A stretch of 64,000 bases of DNA, from NCBI RefSeq assembly GCF_000172635.2, contig NC_018632.1, positions 744,001 through 808,000 on the forward strand, read 5' to 3'. Shown one piece after another: positions 16,910 through 24,428 of this stretch. The position numbers were made by a program, and so were the translations under genes. The first letter of the stretch is position 1. The number at the start of each line of letters is the position of its first letter. The notes beneath the pieces were generated by a model that saw only the letters and a list, made by a program, of their open reading frames with translations, did no database searches and was not told the DNA's origin. The DNA comes from Alteromonas macleodii ATCC 27126 (GTDB lineage: Bacteria > Pseudomonadota > Gammaproteobacteria > Enterobacterales > Alteromonadaceae).

Positions 16910-17542
16910 ATGGCCGTAGCCGCGAATAAACGTTCTATTATGACGTTGTTCTCTGACACAATTGATATTTATAGCCACCAGGTGCGTATTGTGTTGGCAG
17001 AAAAAGGTGTGGGTGTTGAAATCAGCTACACAGATCCTAGCAACTTGTCTGAAGATCTGTTGGAGCTTAACCCTTACGGTACTGTTCCAACTCTAGTTGA
17101 TCGCGAGCTTGTACTTTACAAGTCGCACATCATCATGGAATACCTTGATGAGCGTTTCCCTCATCCACCACTTATGCCGGTTTACCCAGTATCACGTGGT
17201 CAGAGCCGCCTTATGATGCACCGCATCGAGCAAGACTGGTACTCGCTTGCTGCCCGTATTTTCCGTGGCGAAGGTGATGTAGAAGCAGCACGTAACGAGC
17301 TGCGTGAAGCTTTGCTATCTCTTGCGCCTGTATTTGGTGAAATGCCTTACTTTATGAGCGAAGAGTTCAGCTTAGTTGATTGCTACCTTGCTCCGCTATT
17401 ATGGCGTTTACCTGCACTAGGTATTGAACTAAACGGTGCTGGCAGCAAAGAAATTAACGCTTACATGAACCGTATTTTCTCTCGTAGTTCATTTAAAGCG
17501 TCTTTGACTGACCAAGAGCGTGAGATCCACAACCCGCTATGA
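16910..17542 (+). CDS. sspA: Stringent starvation protein A
   Basis: RNA polymerase-associated protein with a glutathione S-transferase fold but no GST activity in E. coli, where it helps acid and stationary-phase survival. The N-terminal thioredoxin-like part contains MTLFSDTIDIYSHQVRIVLA and NPYGTVPTLVDRELVLYKS, followed by IIMEYLDERFPHPPLMPV. The all-helical C-terminal half has FSLVDCYLAPLLWRLPALG. Length 210 aa matches the family. GGAGG lies 7 nt before the ATG. It sits downstream of two hairpins and overlaps sspB by 4 bp (ATGA), the standard sspAB operon. Confidence 0.97.
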   Translation: MAVAANKRSIMTLFSDTIDIYSHQVRIVLAEKGVGVEISYTDPSNLSEDLLELNPYGTVPTLVDRELVLYKSHIIMEYLDERFPHPPLMPVYPVSRGQSRLMMHRIEQDWYSLAARIFRGEGDVEAARNELREALLSLAPVFGEMPYFMSEEFSLVDCYLAPLLWRLPALGIELNGAGSKEINAYMNRIFSRSSFKASLTDQEREIHNPL

Positions 17543-18012
17543 CATCTATGACGTCAAACCAGCCCTATTTGCTTAGGGCTTTTTATGAGTGGATTGTTGA
17601 TAACGACTTAACGCCGTACATTGTGGTAGATGCAACCAACGAGTTGGTTGAAGTGCCGCAGGAATTCGTTAAAGACGGCCAGATCGTTTTAAACGTATCA
17701 CCTAGTGCGTGTGTTAACTTTTCTCTTGATTTAGATGGCTTATCGTTTCAAGCGCGCTTCTCTGGGCAACCTAGAAGATTAAGTATGCCTTGTGAAGCGG
17801 TAATGGCTATTTACGCAAGAGAAAATGGTGCAGGTACAGTATTCGCCACTGAAGAAGATGTGGCTCGTGCGCAGCAAGAGCGTCCAGAAACATCTGAAGA
17901 TGTTTCTCAACCTAGCGGCCCGACGTCGCTGGAAGATGCTGATGCAAGCGACGTGAAAGACGCACCTGTTCCACCTAAGAAGGGTAAACCTACCCTTAAA
18001 GTTATTAAGTAG
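17539..18012 (+). CDS. sspB: ClpXP protease specificity-enhancing factor SspB
   Basis: Adaptor that tethers ssrA-tagged and other substrates to ClpXP. The folded substrate-binding domain (about residues 1-110) has PYLLRAFYEWIVDNDLTPYI and LNVSPSACVNFSLDLDGLSF. A long acidic, Ser/Pro-rich linker follows. The C-terminal ClpX-binding tail KGKPTLKVIK corresponds to the XB motif of E. coli SspB. The start overlaps the sspA stop by 4 bp; an alternative ATG is 9 bp in. The last three codons and the stop are the first unit of a four-fold 12-bp tandem repeat (18001-18048). Confidence 0.97.
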   Translation: MTSMTSNQPYLLRAFYEWIVDNDLTPYIVVDATNELVEVPQEFVKDGQIVLNVSPSACVNFSLDLDGLSFQARFSGQPRRLSMPCEAVMAIYARENGAGTVFATEEDVARAQQERPETSEDVSQPSGPTSLEDADASDVKDAPVPPKKGKPTLKVIK

Positions 18013-18048
18013 CTTATTAAGTAACTTATTAAATAGCTTATCAAATAA
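18001..18048 (+). repeat. 12-bp tandem repeat duplicating the sspB C-terminus and stop
   Basis: Four head-to-tail 12-bp units read in the sspB frame as (V/L)-I-K-stop: GTTATTAAGTAG, CTTATTAAGTAA, CTTATTAAATAG, CTTATCAAATAA. Differences after the first codon are all synonymous or stop-for-stop. The first unit is the real end of sspB. A degenerate fifth unit begins at 18049. Probably slippage-derived; see findings. Confidence 0.9.
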
Positions 18049-18147
18049 CGTATTAGCCTGGTTTTGTGAAGTTTATCTACTCAGCAAAGCCAGCGCTTAT
18101 CTTTCTTATTCCCGTTAAGTTTTATCTCCGTTTCCCCTTCGCACAAA

Positions 18148-18180
18148 AGTAAAAACACCCCATTACCTGAGTAATAGGGC
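18148..18180 (-). terminator. Terminator of the spondin-domain gene pair
   Basis: Read on the minus strand, CCCTATTAC TCAG GTAATGGGG forms a stem of about 8 bp with one bulged base, followed by a T-rich stretch (TGTTTTTACTTTTG). It lies 28-60 bp after the stop of the lipoprotein gene (minus). Confidence 0.55.
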
Positions 18181-18207
18181 GCTTTCACGTTTACTGTGTT
18201 TGACCAT

Positions 18208-19065
18208 TTAACGGGTTCGGGTAATCACCACGCGGCTCGTTGGGAAATCAAAGCGATGGGCCTCGGTTAGTACCGATGTAGATAGGCCCTCACGGCTTGG
18301 ATCGTCAGCGTTTGCACTAGTGACTACACCTTGGTGAAGTCTTACTGCATCGGCAAGATCATCCCTCACCACATCATAGCCCGCAGCTTCTCCGCCGCCA
18401 CCCGCTGCACTAGCGGCAGGGCCTGGCATAGTAGCAGCTGTTTCTGTGTTTGCTTCTGTACCCGCATCCCAAGTCACTGTCATGAACGTTTTTATATCAC
18501 CAACCGCCATGTTGCTTACATTCGCAGCGTTTAAGCCGGTGAATGCGTCGTTGGTGTTGACCAGCATGGTCGTTACCGTAAGGCGAAGGTCGTCAGCATC
18601 GAGTTCTGGAATCACAAGAGTTAGTTCTGCGCCCATTGAGCGAGGACCCAATATGCCCCCAGAGTTTTGCGCATCCAAAAAGTCCGTGGAGTCCATGGCT
18701 TCAGTAATGACCATAGACGGGTCACCGCCTTCAGCCATTATTTCAATGCCCATGCTGGCTGGCTCGCCTTCATTAAATGAATGGAAGCCTGACTCATGCA
18801 ATATGACTGCGGCAGGTGCAAAGGGCTGAGAGTAGGTTAAATTGGTAATTTGTACGGTATAAACCGCTGAATTACCGTTGATACCGTCTTGTCCGTCCGA
18901 ACCGTCCGAACCGTCCTGGCCATCCGTACCATCTTGTCCGTCAGTACCTGCTTCCCCCTGCGGACCCGCTGGTCCTTGAGGGCCTGTATCACCATCGTCG
19001 CCGCAGGCAGCAAGAAGCGCTGAAAGCATCAATAATGTACTGAGTTTAATTATTGGATTATTCAT
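18208..19065 (-). CDS. Spondin-domain lipoprotein with collagen-like repeat
   Basis: Predicted outer-membrane or surface lipoprotein. The signal peptide ends in a lipobox LLAAC (Cys21). Directly after it come about 14 Gly-X-Y triplets (GDD GDT GPQ GPA GPQ, then Asp-rich GTD/GQD/GSD), a bacterial collagen-like stalk. The rest (about residues 68-285) resembles the Spondin_N domain: VYTVQITNLTYSQPFAPAAV, GEPASMGIEIMAEGGD, then MLVNTNDAFTGLNA. A Gly/Ala linker and a FPTSRVVITRTR end strand follow. The neighbouring upstream gene encodes a second spondin-domain protein with the same order of motifs. Suggested role is display of an adhesive or ligand-binding domain on a stalk; this is inference. Confidence 0.8.
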   Translation of the reverse strand: MNNPIIKLSTLLMLSALLAACGDDGDTGPQGPAGPQGEAGTDGQDGTDGQDGSDGSDGQDGINGNSAVYTVQITNLTYSQPFAPAAVILHESGFHSFNEGEPASMGIEIMAEGGDPSMVITEAMDSTDFLDAQNSGGILGPRSMGAELTLVIPELDADDLRLTVTTMLVNTNDAFTGLNAANVSNMAVGDIKTFMTVTWDAGTEANTETAATMPGPAASAAGGGGEAAGYDVVRDDLADAVRLHQGVVTSANADDPSREGLSTSVLTEAHRFDFPTSRVVITRTR

Positions 19066-19077
19066 CGTATTGGCTCC

Positions 19078-19893
19078 TTAAGATGCAGGAACAGTAATAA
19101 CTACACGTGCTACTGGGTTCAACCAACGGTGTACGGTAGAGTCCAGATCACTGGCACCAGCGGCGCTATCAGTATCACCAAGCGCATTGCGGTGGATGTG
19201 TACTGGGCCATCTTCACCATCTTCAATTTCGCCATTAACGATTTGTGCACCCACACCCGTGCCACCTGTACCCAAATCAACAATACGAGTGGGAGCGCCG
19301 CCACCGGCAACACCCGGTACGCCATATCCACCCAGCGCGTTTCCGGTCCCAGCTTCAACAACATCTGTACGGGCACTATTTAATTCATCGTTAAGCTCAG
19401 TACCGGCGTCGTATGCATTAAGGTAATAAGTGTAGGTACCCGGCTCGGTTGGAATTTCAATACTGTCCATACCAACAAAAGCGTCGTTAGTAGGTATTAG
19501 CATGGAAAGTAGCGAAAGATATGGCTTGTCCATAGTATCGAAGGGATAGCTTAACGTAGCTTTCGGCGCGAGAAGTCCGCCAAAACGGTGCCACGTATTT
19601 GAACCATTGTCGGTATCAACAGGGCCGAGTAACGCTTCAAAGTTTGCGCCGCTTGAATCAGCATTTTGTTCGTCGTCAATAACACCAGCTTCAGCTAACC
19701 ACGCTAAAGCTGACGACGCAGGTTGCCCAACTTCAAAGGCATCGACGGTGTCATCGTGAGCTATGACTAAGCGCGGCGTAAAACTCTGCGCCTGAGTAAG
19801 GTTGGTAATTTCAACGTCTAAAGTGACAGCTTGGCTTACTGATACTGCAGCTAGCGACAAAAGCGTTGCGCTAGCAAGTTTAGTGAATTTCAT
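19078..19893 (-). CDS. Secreted spondin-domain protein
   Basis: Signal peptide MKFTKLASATLLSLAAVSVS (cleavage near SQA-V), then a spondin_N-type domain: LDVEITNLTQAQSFTPRLVI, VGQPASSALAWLAEAG, MLIPTNDAFVGMDSIEIP, YYLNAYDAGTELNDEL, a Gly-rich stretch, and NPVARVVITVPAS. It is a paralogue of the downstream lipoprotein (ITNLT-QSF-P, NDAF-G, DAGTE-N and VVIT motifs shared) but lacks the lipobox and collagen-like stalk. The two genes are 12 bp apart. The EDGPVHIHRNALGD segment resembles the conserved His/Asp-containing part of spondin domains. Divergent to an atypical response regulator. Length 271 aa. Confidence 0.8.
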   Translation of the reverse strand: MKFTKLASATLLSLAAVSVSQAVTLDVEITNLTQAQSFTPRLVIAHDDTVDAFEVGQPASSALAWLAEAGVIDDEQNADSSGANFEALLGPVDTDNGSNTWHRFGGLLAPKATLSYPFDTMDKPYLSLLSMLIPTNDAFVGMDSIEIPTEPGTYTYYLNAYDAGTELNDELNSARTDVVEAGTGNALGGYGVPGVAGGGAPTRIVDLGTGGTGVGAQIVNGEIEDGEDGPVHIHRNALGDTDSAAGASDLDSTVHRWLNPVARVVITVPAS

Positions 19894-19998
19894 TTTATTG
19901 TCCTTATTTATGGCTTAAATCGCATAAAAATTTAGGGCAGTAAAATGTCCAATTCATCACAGAACTTTCACAAAACGCACACAGATTCGTCTCAATAA

Positions 19999-20029
19999 AT
20001 AACAGTGCTGTTATAAATTCTGAATTTAT
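19999..20029. promoter_or_regulatory. Two abutting perfect palindromes, candidate operators
   Basis: ATAACAG TG CTGTTAT (19999-20014) and ATAAATTC T GAATTTAT (20013-20029) overlap by 2 bp in the 222-bp divergent region between the spondin genes and the response-regulator gene. A further pair CTTTCACA (19965-19972) / TGTGAAAG (20056-20063) frames them symmetrically. Such symmetry suggests dimeric regulator binding controlling both sides. Confidence 0.5.
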
Positions 20030-20115
20030 ATTTTTTATAAAAAAATTGTAATCACTGTGAAAGAAAACCACCAACGCACTGGTCTTGTTTTTTATTGGCG
20101 AATTAGGAGCGAGAT

Positions 20116-20868
20116 ATGATCCTTATCATCTACAGTGGAAATAAGTTTCAACAGAACATATCGCAATGCTTAAGTAAGCATAGCTTTCTTTACGACGCAG
20201 TCTCTAATTTTCAATCCGCAGAGTCGCTGCTTAAGACGCAGCATTATTCGCTCGTTATTGTTGAGTCGCATGGAAATATTATCTGTCTTAATCGTATAAA
20301 AGGCCTTGTTGATACGAACCCCGAAAGTTGGGTGATGGCAGTGGAAAGTGACGCGATGACAGACGATGTGGCCGACGAAGAGGTAGATGAAGCAAACTAC
20401 TATGAAGTAGGCGTAGATGATTATCTATCAGGGCCATTTGATGCACGTATGTTTATTGCCCGTATTCGCTCCCATATGCGCAGAAGTATGCCTAGCCAAG
20501 AACATTTAAGACCATCTCAAGGTAGTGAAGAGCGCATCGAAATAGGACCCCTTAAAATCGACCAGCGATTTCATAGCGTAACCTTAAATGGCCAAGTGCT
20601 AACGTTAACGGCTAGGGAGTTTGCGCTACTGGATTATTTTTGTCGTCATCCAAACCAAGTTTTTTCTCGCAATCAATTGCTCAGTGAGGTGTGGGGCTAT
20701 AACCACGAAGGCTACGAGCACACGGTGAATACCCATATAAATCGTTTACGCACTAAGCTTGATAAAATCAACAGTATTGAAAATGGTGGACAGCTAGTAG
20801 AAACCGTCTGGGGTGTGGGTTACAAGCTGAACGTCAATGGATATATAGCGAAAGCGCTTATTGCATGA
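20116..20868 (+). CDS. Atypical OmpR-family response regulator (degenerate receiver)
   Basis: DNA-binding regulator with an N-terminal receiver-like domain (about 1-120) and a C-terminal winged helix (about 140-242; LTAREFALLDYFCRHPNQVF, VNTHINRLRTKLDKI, VETVWGVGYKL). The receiver lacks the usual chemistry. The acidic pair after strand 1 is missing (ILIIYSGN), the phospho-acceptor Asp position reads Glu50 (LVIVESHGN), the Thr/Ser position reads Glu77 (VMAVES), and the Lys of the KPF motif is Gly106 (YLSGPF). No histidine kinase gene is adjacent. It probably works without phosphorylation, or Glu50 mimics the phosphorylated state. Divergent from the spondin genes, which are its likeliest targets along with itself. 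Confidence 0.9.
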   Translation: MILIIYSGNKFQQNISQCLSKHSFLYDAVSNFQSAESLLKTQHYSLVIVESHGNIICLNRIKGLVDTNPESWVMAVESDAMTDDVADEEVDEANYYEVGVDDYLSGPFDARMFIARIRSHMRRSMPSQEHLRPSQGSEERIEIGPLKIDQRFHSVTLNGQVLTLTAREFALLDYFCRHPNQVFSRNQLLSEVWGYNHEGYEHTVNTHINRLRTKLDKINSIENGGQLVETVWGVGYKLNVNGYIAKALIA

Positions 20869-20918
20869 GTATTTTTTAGCTCACCATGCCCTATCAGGCA
20901 TGAGAGTTCAAAATTAAC

Positions 20919-22277
20919 TTAAATTAGAAACAGCGTCGCAGTACCTAAGAAAGCAAAAATACCCACTACATCGGTTATCGTAGTTAAGATAACACTGCCA
21001 GCTAGGGCAGGGTCTATCTTAAGACGCTTCATGATCATAGGTAAGGTTGCACCCGCTAAAGCAGCCGCAATCATGTTTACCATCATGGCAAAGGCAATAA
21101 TTACGCCCAGCATGTAATCTTGTTTCCATAACGCGATGACAGAGGCAATAAGCACCGCCCAAATGGCACCGTTTAAAAAGCCGATGGATATTTCTTTACT
21201 GATAAGCCATCGTGAGTTACTCGCGTTAACATGGCCTAGTGCCATACCGCGAATAACTAGCGTTAGCGTCTGATTACCCGCTACACCGCCCATACTGGGG
21301 ACAATGGTATTTAATATAGCTAACACAGCCAGTTGGCTGAGCGTTGCTTCAAATAGATCACTCACCATCGCAGCCATTAGCGCCGTCACTAAGTTTACCG
21401 CCAGCCACACCGAGCGTCGTTTGGTACTTTGCATAACGGGTGCAAAGGTATCTTCGTCGTCATCAAGACCCGCCATACTCATCATCGAGTGCTCGGCGTC
21501 CTCACGAATAATATCAACCACGTCATCAATGGTAATTCGGCCCACTAAGCGATGGTTTTCATCTACAACAGGTGCTGAAAGCCAATTGTATCGCTCGAAC
21601 AGGCTCGCCACTTCGTCGTCTGGCATATTCACAGGAATCGCTTCAGATTCCTCGTCCATAACGTCAGACACTTTATCGTCGGTATCTGCGGTGAGTAAAC
21701 GGGTAACCGGAACAATACCAACAAGGTTGTCAGTTCGGTTTACCACGTAAAACGTATCCGTATTCTCAGGTAGCTCACCTTTTAAGCGGATATAGCGCAG
21801 AACCACGTCAATGGTCACATCTGGACGTAATGTGATGGTGTCGGTGTTCATGATGAAACCAGCGGTTTCCTCACCGTAAGACAGCGCTTGCTCTGCGCGC
21901 ACGCGATCTTGTGCATCCATCGAATCTAGAATATCGGCCAATACTGGCTCGGGAAGGCTGCTTAGCGTCTCTGCTAAGTCATCGGTATCCATCTCTTCAA
22001 GTGCGTCAACCACATTAGCGGGAAGCATTTTTGTAATGATACCGTTTCGAACATCGTCAGACAGTTCTTCTAAAATGTCGCCGTGAAAGTCACCATCAAT
22101 GAGCTCCCATAATTCGTCACGGGTTCTGCTAGGGCTAGATTCAAGAATGTGGGCGACGTCTGAAGGCGGTAATTCAAGCAGAAGCTTACGTACAGATACG
22201 AATTGACCGTTGGTCAACGCAGCGTTGAGTGCGCGTAACTGAGTTTGTACGTATTTAGAAACAAGCGCTTCTGCCAT
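20919..22277 (-). CDS. mgtE: Magnesium transporter MgtE
   Basis: Mg2+ channel/transporter. It has an N-terminal helical MgtE_N superhelix (about 20-130; LLELPPSDVAHILE, DDLAETLSSLPEPVLADILD), a pair of CBS domains that sense Mg2+ (about 135-260; NTDTITLRPDVTIDVVLRYI and RLVGRITIDDVVDIIREDAE) and five C-terminal membrane helices with the pore motif PSMGGVAGNQTLTL. Length 452 aa is normal. Last gene of the minus-strand rpoN/ptsN block, 174 bp after ptsO, with a 33-nt hairpin in that gap that may belong to its leader. The tail end lies 50 bp from the convergent response regulator gene. Confidence 0.96.
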   Translation of the reverse strand: MAEALVSKYVQTQLRALNAALTNGQFVSVRKLLLELPPSDVAHILESSPSRTRDELWELIDGDFHGDILEELSDDVRNGIITKMLPANVVDALEEMDTDDLAETLSSLPEPVLADILDSMDAQDRVRAEQALSYGEETAGFIMNTDTITLRPDVTIDVVLRYIRLKGELPENTDTFYVVNRTDNLVGIVPVTRLLTADTDDKVSDVMDEESEAIPVNMPDDEVASLFERYNWLSAPVVDENHRLVGRITIDDVVDIIREDAEHSMMSMAGLDDDEDTFAPVMQSTKRRSVWLAVNLVTALMAAMVSDLFEATLSQLAVLAILNTIVPSMGGVAGNQTLTLVIRGMALGHVNASNSRWLISKEISIGFLNGAIWAVLIASVIALWKQDYMLGVIIAFAMMVNMIAAALAGATLPMIMKRLKIDPALAGSVILTTITDVVGIFAFLGTATLFLI

Positions 22278-22345
22278 AAGGCGTTATTCCTACAAGCTAA
22301 AAGATGAACAATGCAGGCCATAGAGCCTAAGTGGGCGTAGAATAT

Positions 22346-22378
22346 CGCAATTATGATGAGTCTGTCATGATAATTGCG
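22346..22378 (-). promoter_or_regulatory. 33-nt hairpin upstream of mgtE
   Basis: Inverted repeat of 14-nt arms (CGCAATTATGATGA and TCATGATAATTGCG, 13 of 14 pairing) around GTCTG, about 70 nt before the mgtE start in the ptsO-mgtE gap. It could be an attenuator, an mRNA leader element or an operator. It does not resemble the Mg2+ riboswitch (M-box) in size. Confidence 0.5.
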
Positions 22379-22451
22379 TAGGTTTTGCGCAGGATTTTAA
22401 GATAACTGCGCTAAGTGTTGATTAATTGGTCAATGGATTGGGCAAGTAAGA

Positions 22452-22724
22452 CTATTCGTCTTCGTTAAATCTGCCCTCAATAAGCTCTTCAATAGCTGCA
22501 AGTGCATCAACAGCATCACTGCCGTCCACAATCACGTCTACCTGTTCACCTTGATGGCTTTCAAGCATCATTAATCCCAATACACTGCTTGCGTCTGCTT
22601 CTTTATCGCCTTTTTTTAAGATGATTTTAGCGTCGAATTGATTAGCCAGTTTAACCAGTTGGGTCGCCGCTCTTGCATGCAACCCTAACTTATTGACGAT
22701 AGTTAGCGTTTTTTGAATAGTCAT
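22452..22724 (-). CDS. ptsO: Phosphocarrier protein NPr (HPr family)
   Basis: Phosphocarrier of the nitrogen PTS, passing phosphate from EI-Ntr to EIIA-Ntr. The active-site His16 lies in KLGLHARAA. The regulatory-site region reads KEADASSVLGLMML. 90 aa is the expected size. The start overlaps the rapZ stop by one base and lies in the usual rpoN-hpf-ptsN-rapZ-ptsO order, so context and sequence agree. Confidence 0.95.
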   Translation of the reverse strand: MTIQKTLTIVNKLGLHARAATQLVKLANQFDAKIILKKGDKEADASSVLGLMMLESHQGEQVDVIVDGSDAVDALAAIEELIEGRFNEDE

Positions 22725-23569
22725 TACTGATTCAGCTCTCTATGACGAATTTGAACATCAGGGTGTATTTCACTGAAGGTTTTCGACAGGGTCTGTGCGA
22801 TATAAACCGAACGGTGTTGGCCACCAGTACAGCCAATCGCTACGGTTACGTAACTTCTGTTATTGCGCTCTAAATGAGGCAGCCATGTCGTTATTAAATT
22901 CTGAATTTGCCAAATGAACTTGGTCACTACAGGCTGCGACCCCAAAAATACTTCTACTGGTGCGTCTAATCCGGTCAGATGTTTAAGGTCGGGCTCCCAA
23001 TGGGGGTTAGGTAAAAAGCGGGCATCAAAAACGTAATCCGCATCTTTAGGAATACCGTGCTTAAAGCCAAACGACTCAAACACAAGCACAAGGCGTGAGC
23101 TTTTCTTACCCAAGATACGCTCTCGAATTAACTCTGCCAGTTGGTGAATGGTAAGCTTATCTGTGTCTAAATATAAATCTGCGCGTTCAGCAATAGGAGC
23201 AAGTAGGGCTGACTCGGCTTTAATGGCTTCTGAAAGCGATTTATTAAGCTTGGCGAGAGGGTGAAGACGACGTGTTTCGCTAAAACGCTTAACCAGTACA
23301 TCATCGCTCGCGTCAATGTAAACAATGGTCATCGACCACGAAGAAGGCAGGTAGTCTAGAATTTCTACCAAATCGTCAGGATTTTTAGGTAAGTTTCTCA
23401 CATCGATACTTACCGCAACCTGATCGTACTCGTCAACAACTGTATGGGTTAAGGTGGGAAGTAAGTTTACAGGGATATTATCAACACAGTAATAACCTAA
23501 ATCTTCCAATGCGCGAAGTGCGACAGACTTACCAGACCCCGAACGACCACTGATTATTATCAGCTTCAC
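22724..23569 (-). CDS. rapZ: RNase adapter protein RapZ
   Basis: P-loop protein that, in E. coli, binds the sRNAs GlmY/GlmZ and directs RNase E to GlmZ, controlling glucosamine-6-phosphate synthase. Walker A GRSGSGKS (8-15) is near the N-terminus. The C-terminal half carries FKHGIPKDADYVFDARFLPN and the RNA-binding part with TVAIGCTGGQHRSVYIAQTL. Length 281 aa is close to E. coli (284). Start codon GTG is supported by GGGAG 7 nt upstream. Part of the rpoN operon. Confidence 0.95.
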   Translation of the reverse strand: MKLIIISGRSGSGKSVALRALEDLGYYCVDNIPVNLLPTLTHTVVDEYDQVAVSIDVRNLPKNPDDLVEILDYLPSSWSMTIVYIDASDDVLVKRFSETRRLHPLAKLNKSLSEAIKAESALLAPIAERADLYLDTDKLTIHQLAELIRERILGKKSSRLVLVFESFGFKHGIPKDADYVFDARFLPNPHWEPDLKHLTGLDAPVEVFLGSQPVVTKFIWQIQNLITTWLPHLERNNRSYVTVAIGCTGGQHRSVYIAQTLSKTFSEIHPDVQIRHRELNQ

Positions 23570-23653
23570 CTACTTTCTCCCTAATACTCTGGTTTTATCA
23601 CATACGCGTTGTTGAATTAGGCGCCTACTAAACGGTTAATAGGCGCTTAATGT

Positions 23654-24097
23654 TTAACTTAATGCAGATAGAATATCGTCGCTTGTCGTTGCGCGACGTA
23701 TTGCTTTAATCGTTTCTTTGTCGCTTAGTTTACCAGCCACGGTGGCCAGCGTTTGAAGGTGTCCTTCGGTCTGTTCCTCGGGAACGAGTAGCGCAAAAAA
23801 GATGTCTACGGGTTTCTCGTCAAGGGCGTCAAAGTCGATTGCTGGCGTGCTGGTTACAACAATGGCAATCACTTTCTCAAGGCCCGGCAGGCGTCCGTGG
23901 GGCAGGGCGATACCATTGCCAATGCCTGTACTACCCATACGCTCTCGAGCCATCAAACTGTTGAGTATCGTTGCCTGATCAATGTTCTCGTTTTGCTTGG
24001 CAGCGATATCAGCGATGATCTCAAGAATTCGCTTTTTACTATTACACTGAACCGCACACTCGGTGCGGTCCAGACTTACGATGGCTTGTATATCCAT
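23654..24097 (-). CDS. ptsN: Nitrogen regulatory EIIA-Ntr protein
   Basis: Terminal phosphoacceptor of the nitrogen PTS; unphosphorylated forms regulate potassium transport and other targets in E. coli. PTS EIIA type-2 domain over the whole 147 aa, with phosphorylated His67 in GIALPHGRL and the conserved VDIFFALLVPEE strand and HLQTLATVAGKLSD helix. It follows hpf after 13 bp and precedes rapZ by 84 bp. No membrane-bound partner domain is present, in line with a regulatory role. Confidence 0.95.
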   Translation of the reverse strand: MDIQAIVSLDRTECAVQCNSKKRILEIIADIAAKQNENIDQATILNSLMARERMGSTGIGNGIALPHGRLPGLEKVIAIVVTSTPAIDFDALDEKPVDIFFALLVPEEQTEGHLQTLATVAGKLSDKETIKAIRRATTSDDILSALS

Positions 24098-24110
24098 GCT
24101 TAATTAACTA

Positions 24111-24398
24111 CTAATGTTTTTTCAGTTTTTCCTTATGCTTGATTACCTGCCGGTCGAGTTTATCAACCATGCTGTCAATCGCCGCATACATGTCGGTATT
24201 TTCTGAGGATGCGAATACTTCAGCGCCACTTAAATGAACGGTCGCTTCGGCTTTTTGATTTAATTTTTCAACGTTCAGGATGACATGCACATTAGAAATG
24301 TGATCAAAGTGACGTTCAAGTTTGCTGAACTTCGTATCGACATAATTACGCAAAGAGTCGGTGATTTCGACATGATGACCAGTAAGGTTGATTTGCAT
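24111..24398 (-). CDS. hpf: Ribosome hibernation promoting factor, short form
   Basis: Binds the 30S decoding centre in stationary phase and promotes 100S dimers. MQINLTGHHVEITDSLRNYV, FSKLERHFDHISNVHVILN and HLSGAEVFASSENTDMYAAI match HPF/YfiA family blocks. At 95 aa it is the short gammaproteobacterial form without the C-terminal dimerisation domain of long HPF. Located between rpoN and ptsN, the conserved position of this gene. Confidence 0.95.
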   Translation of the reverse strand: MQINLTGHHVEITDSLRNYVDTKFSKLERHFDHISNVHVILNVEKLNQKAEATVHLSGAEVFASSENTDMYAAIDSMVDKLDRQVIKHKEKLKKH

Positions 24399-24428
24399 AT
24401 TTCGTCTTCCTTATATTATTAAGCCCGA

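Noticed and set aside
18880..19000. Short repeated DNA units that resemble a CRISPR or satellite
   Set aside because: The repeats are 9-bp codon triplets for Gly-X-Y in the lipoprotein stalk, in frame and without spacers.
20885..20902. CATGCC/GGCATG hairpin as terminator between the response regulator and mgtE
   Set aside because: A 6-bp stem without a T-run on either strand; too weak to call.
22278..22451. M-box Mg2+ riboswitch before mgtE
   Set aside because: The gap is only 174 bp and shows one simple hairpin, not the multi-helix M-box architecture or its conserved motifs.
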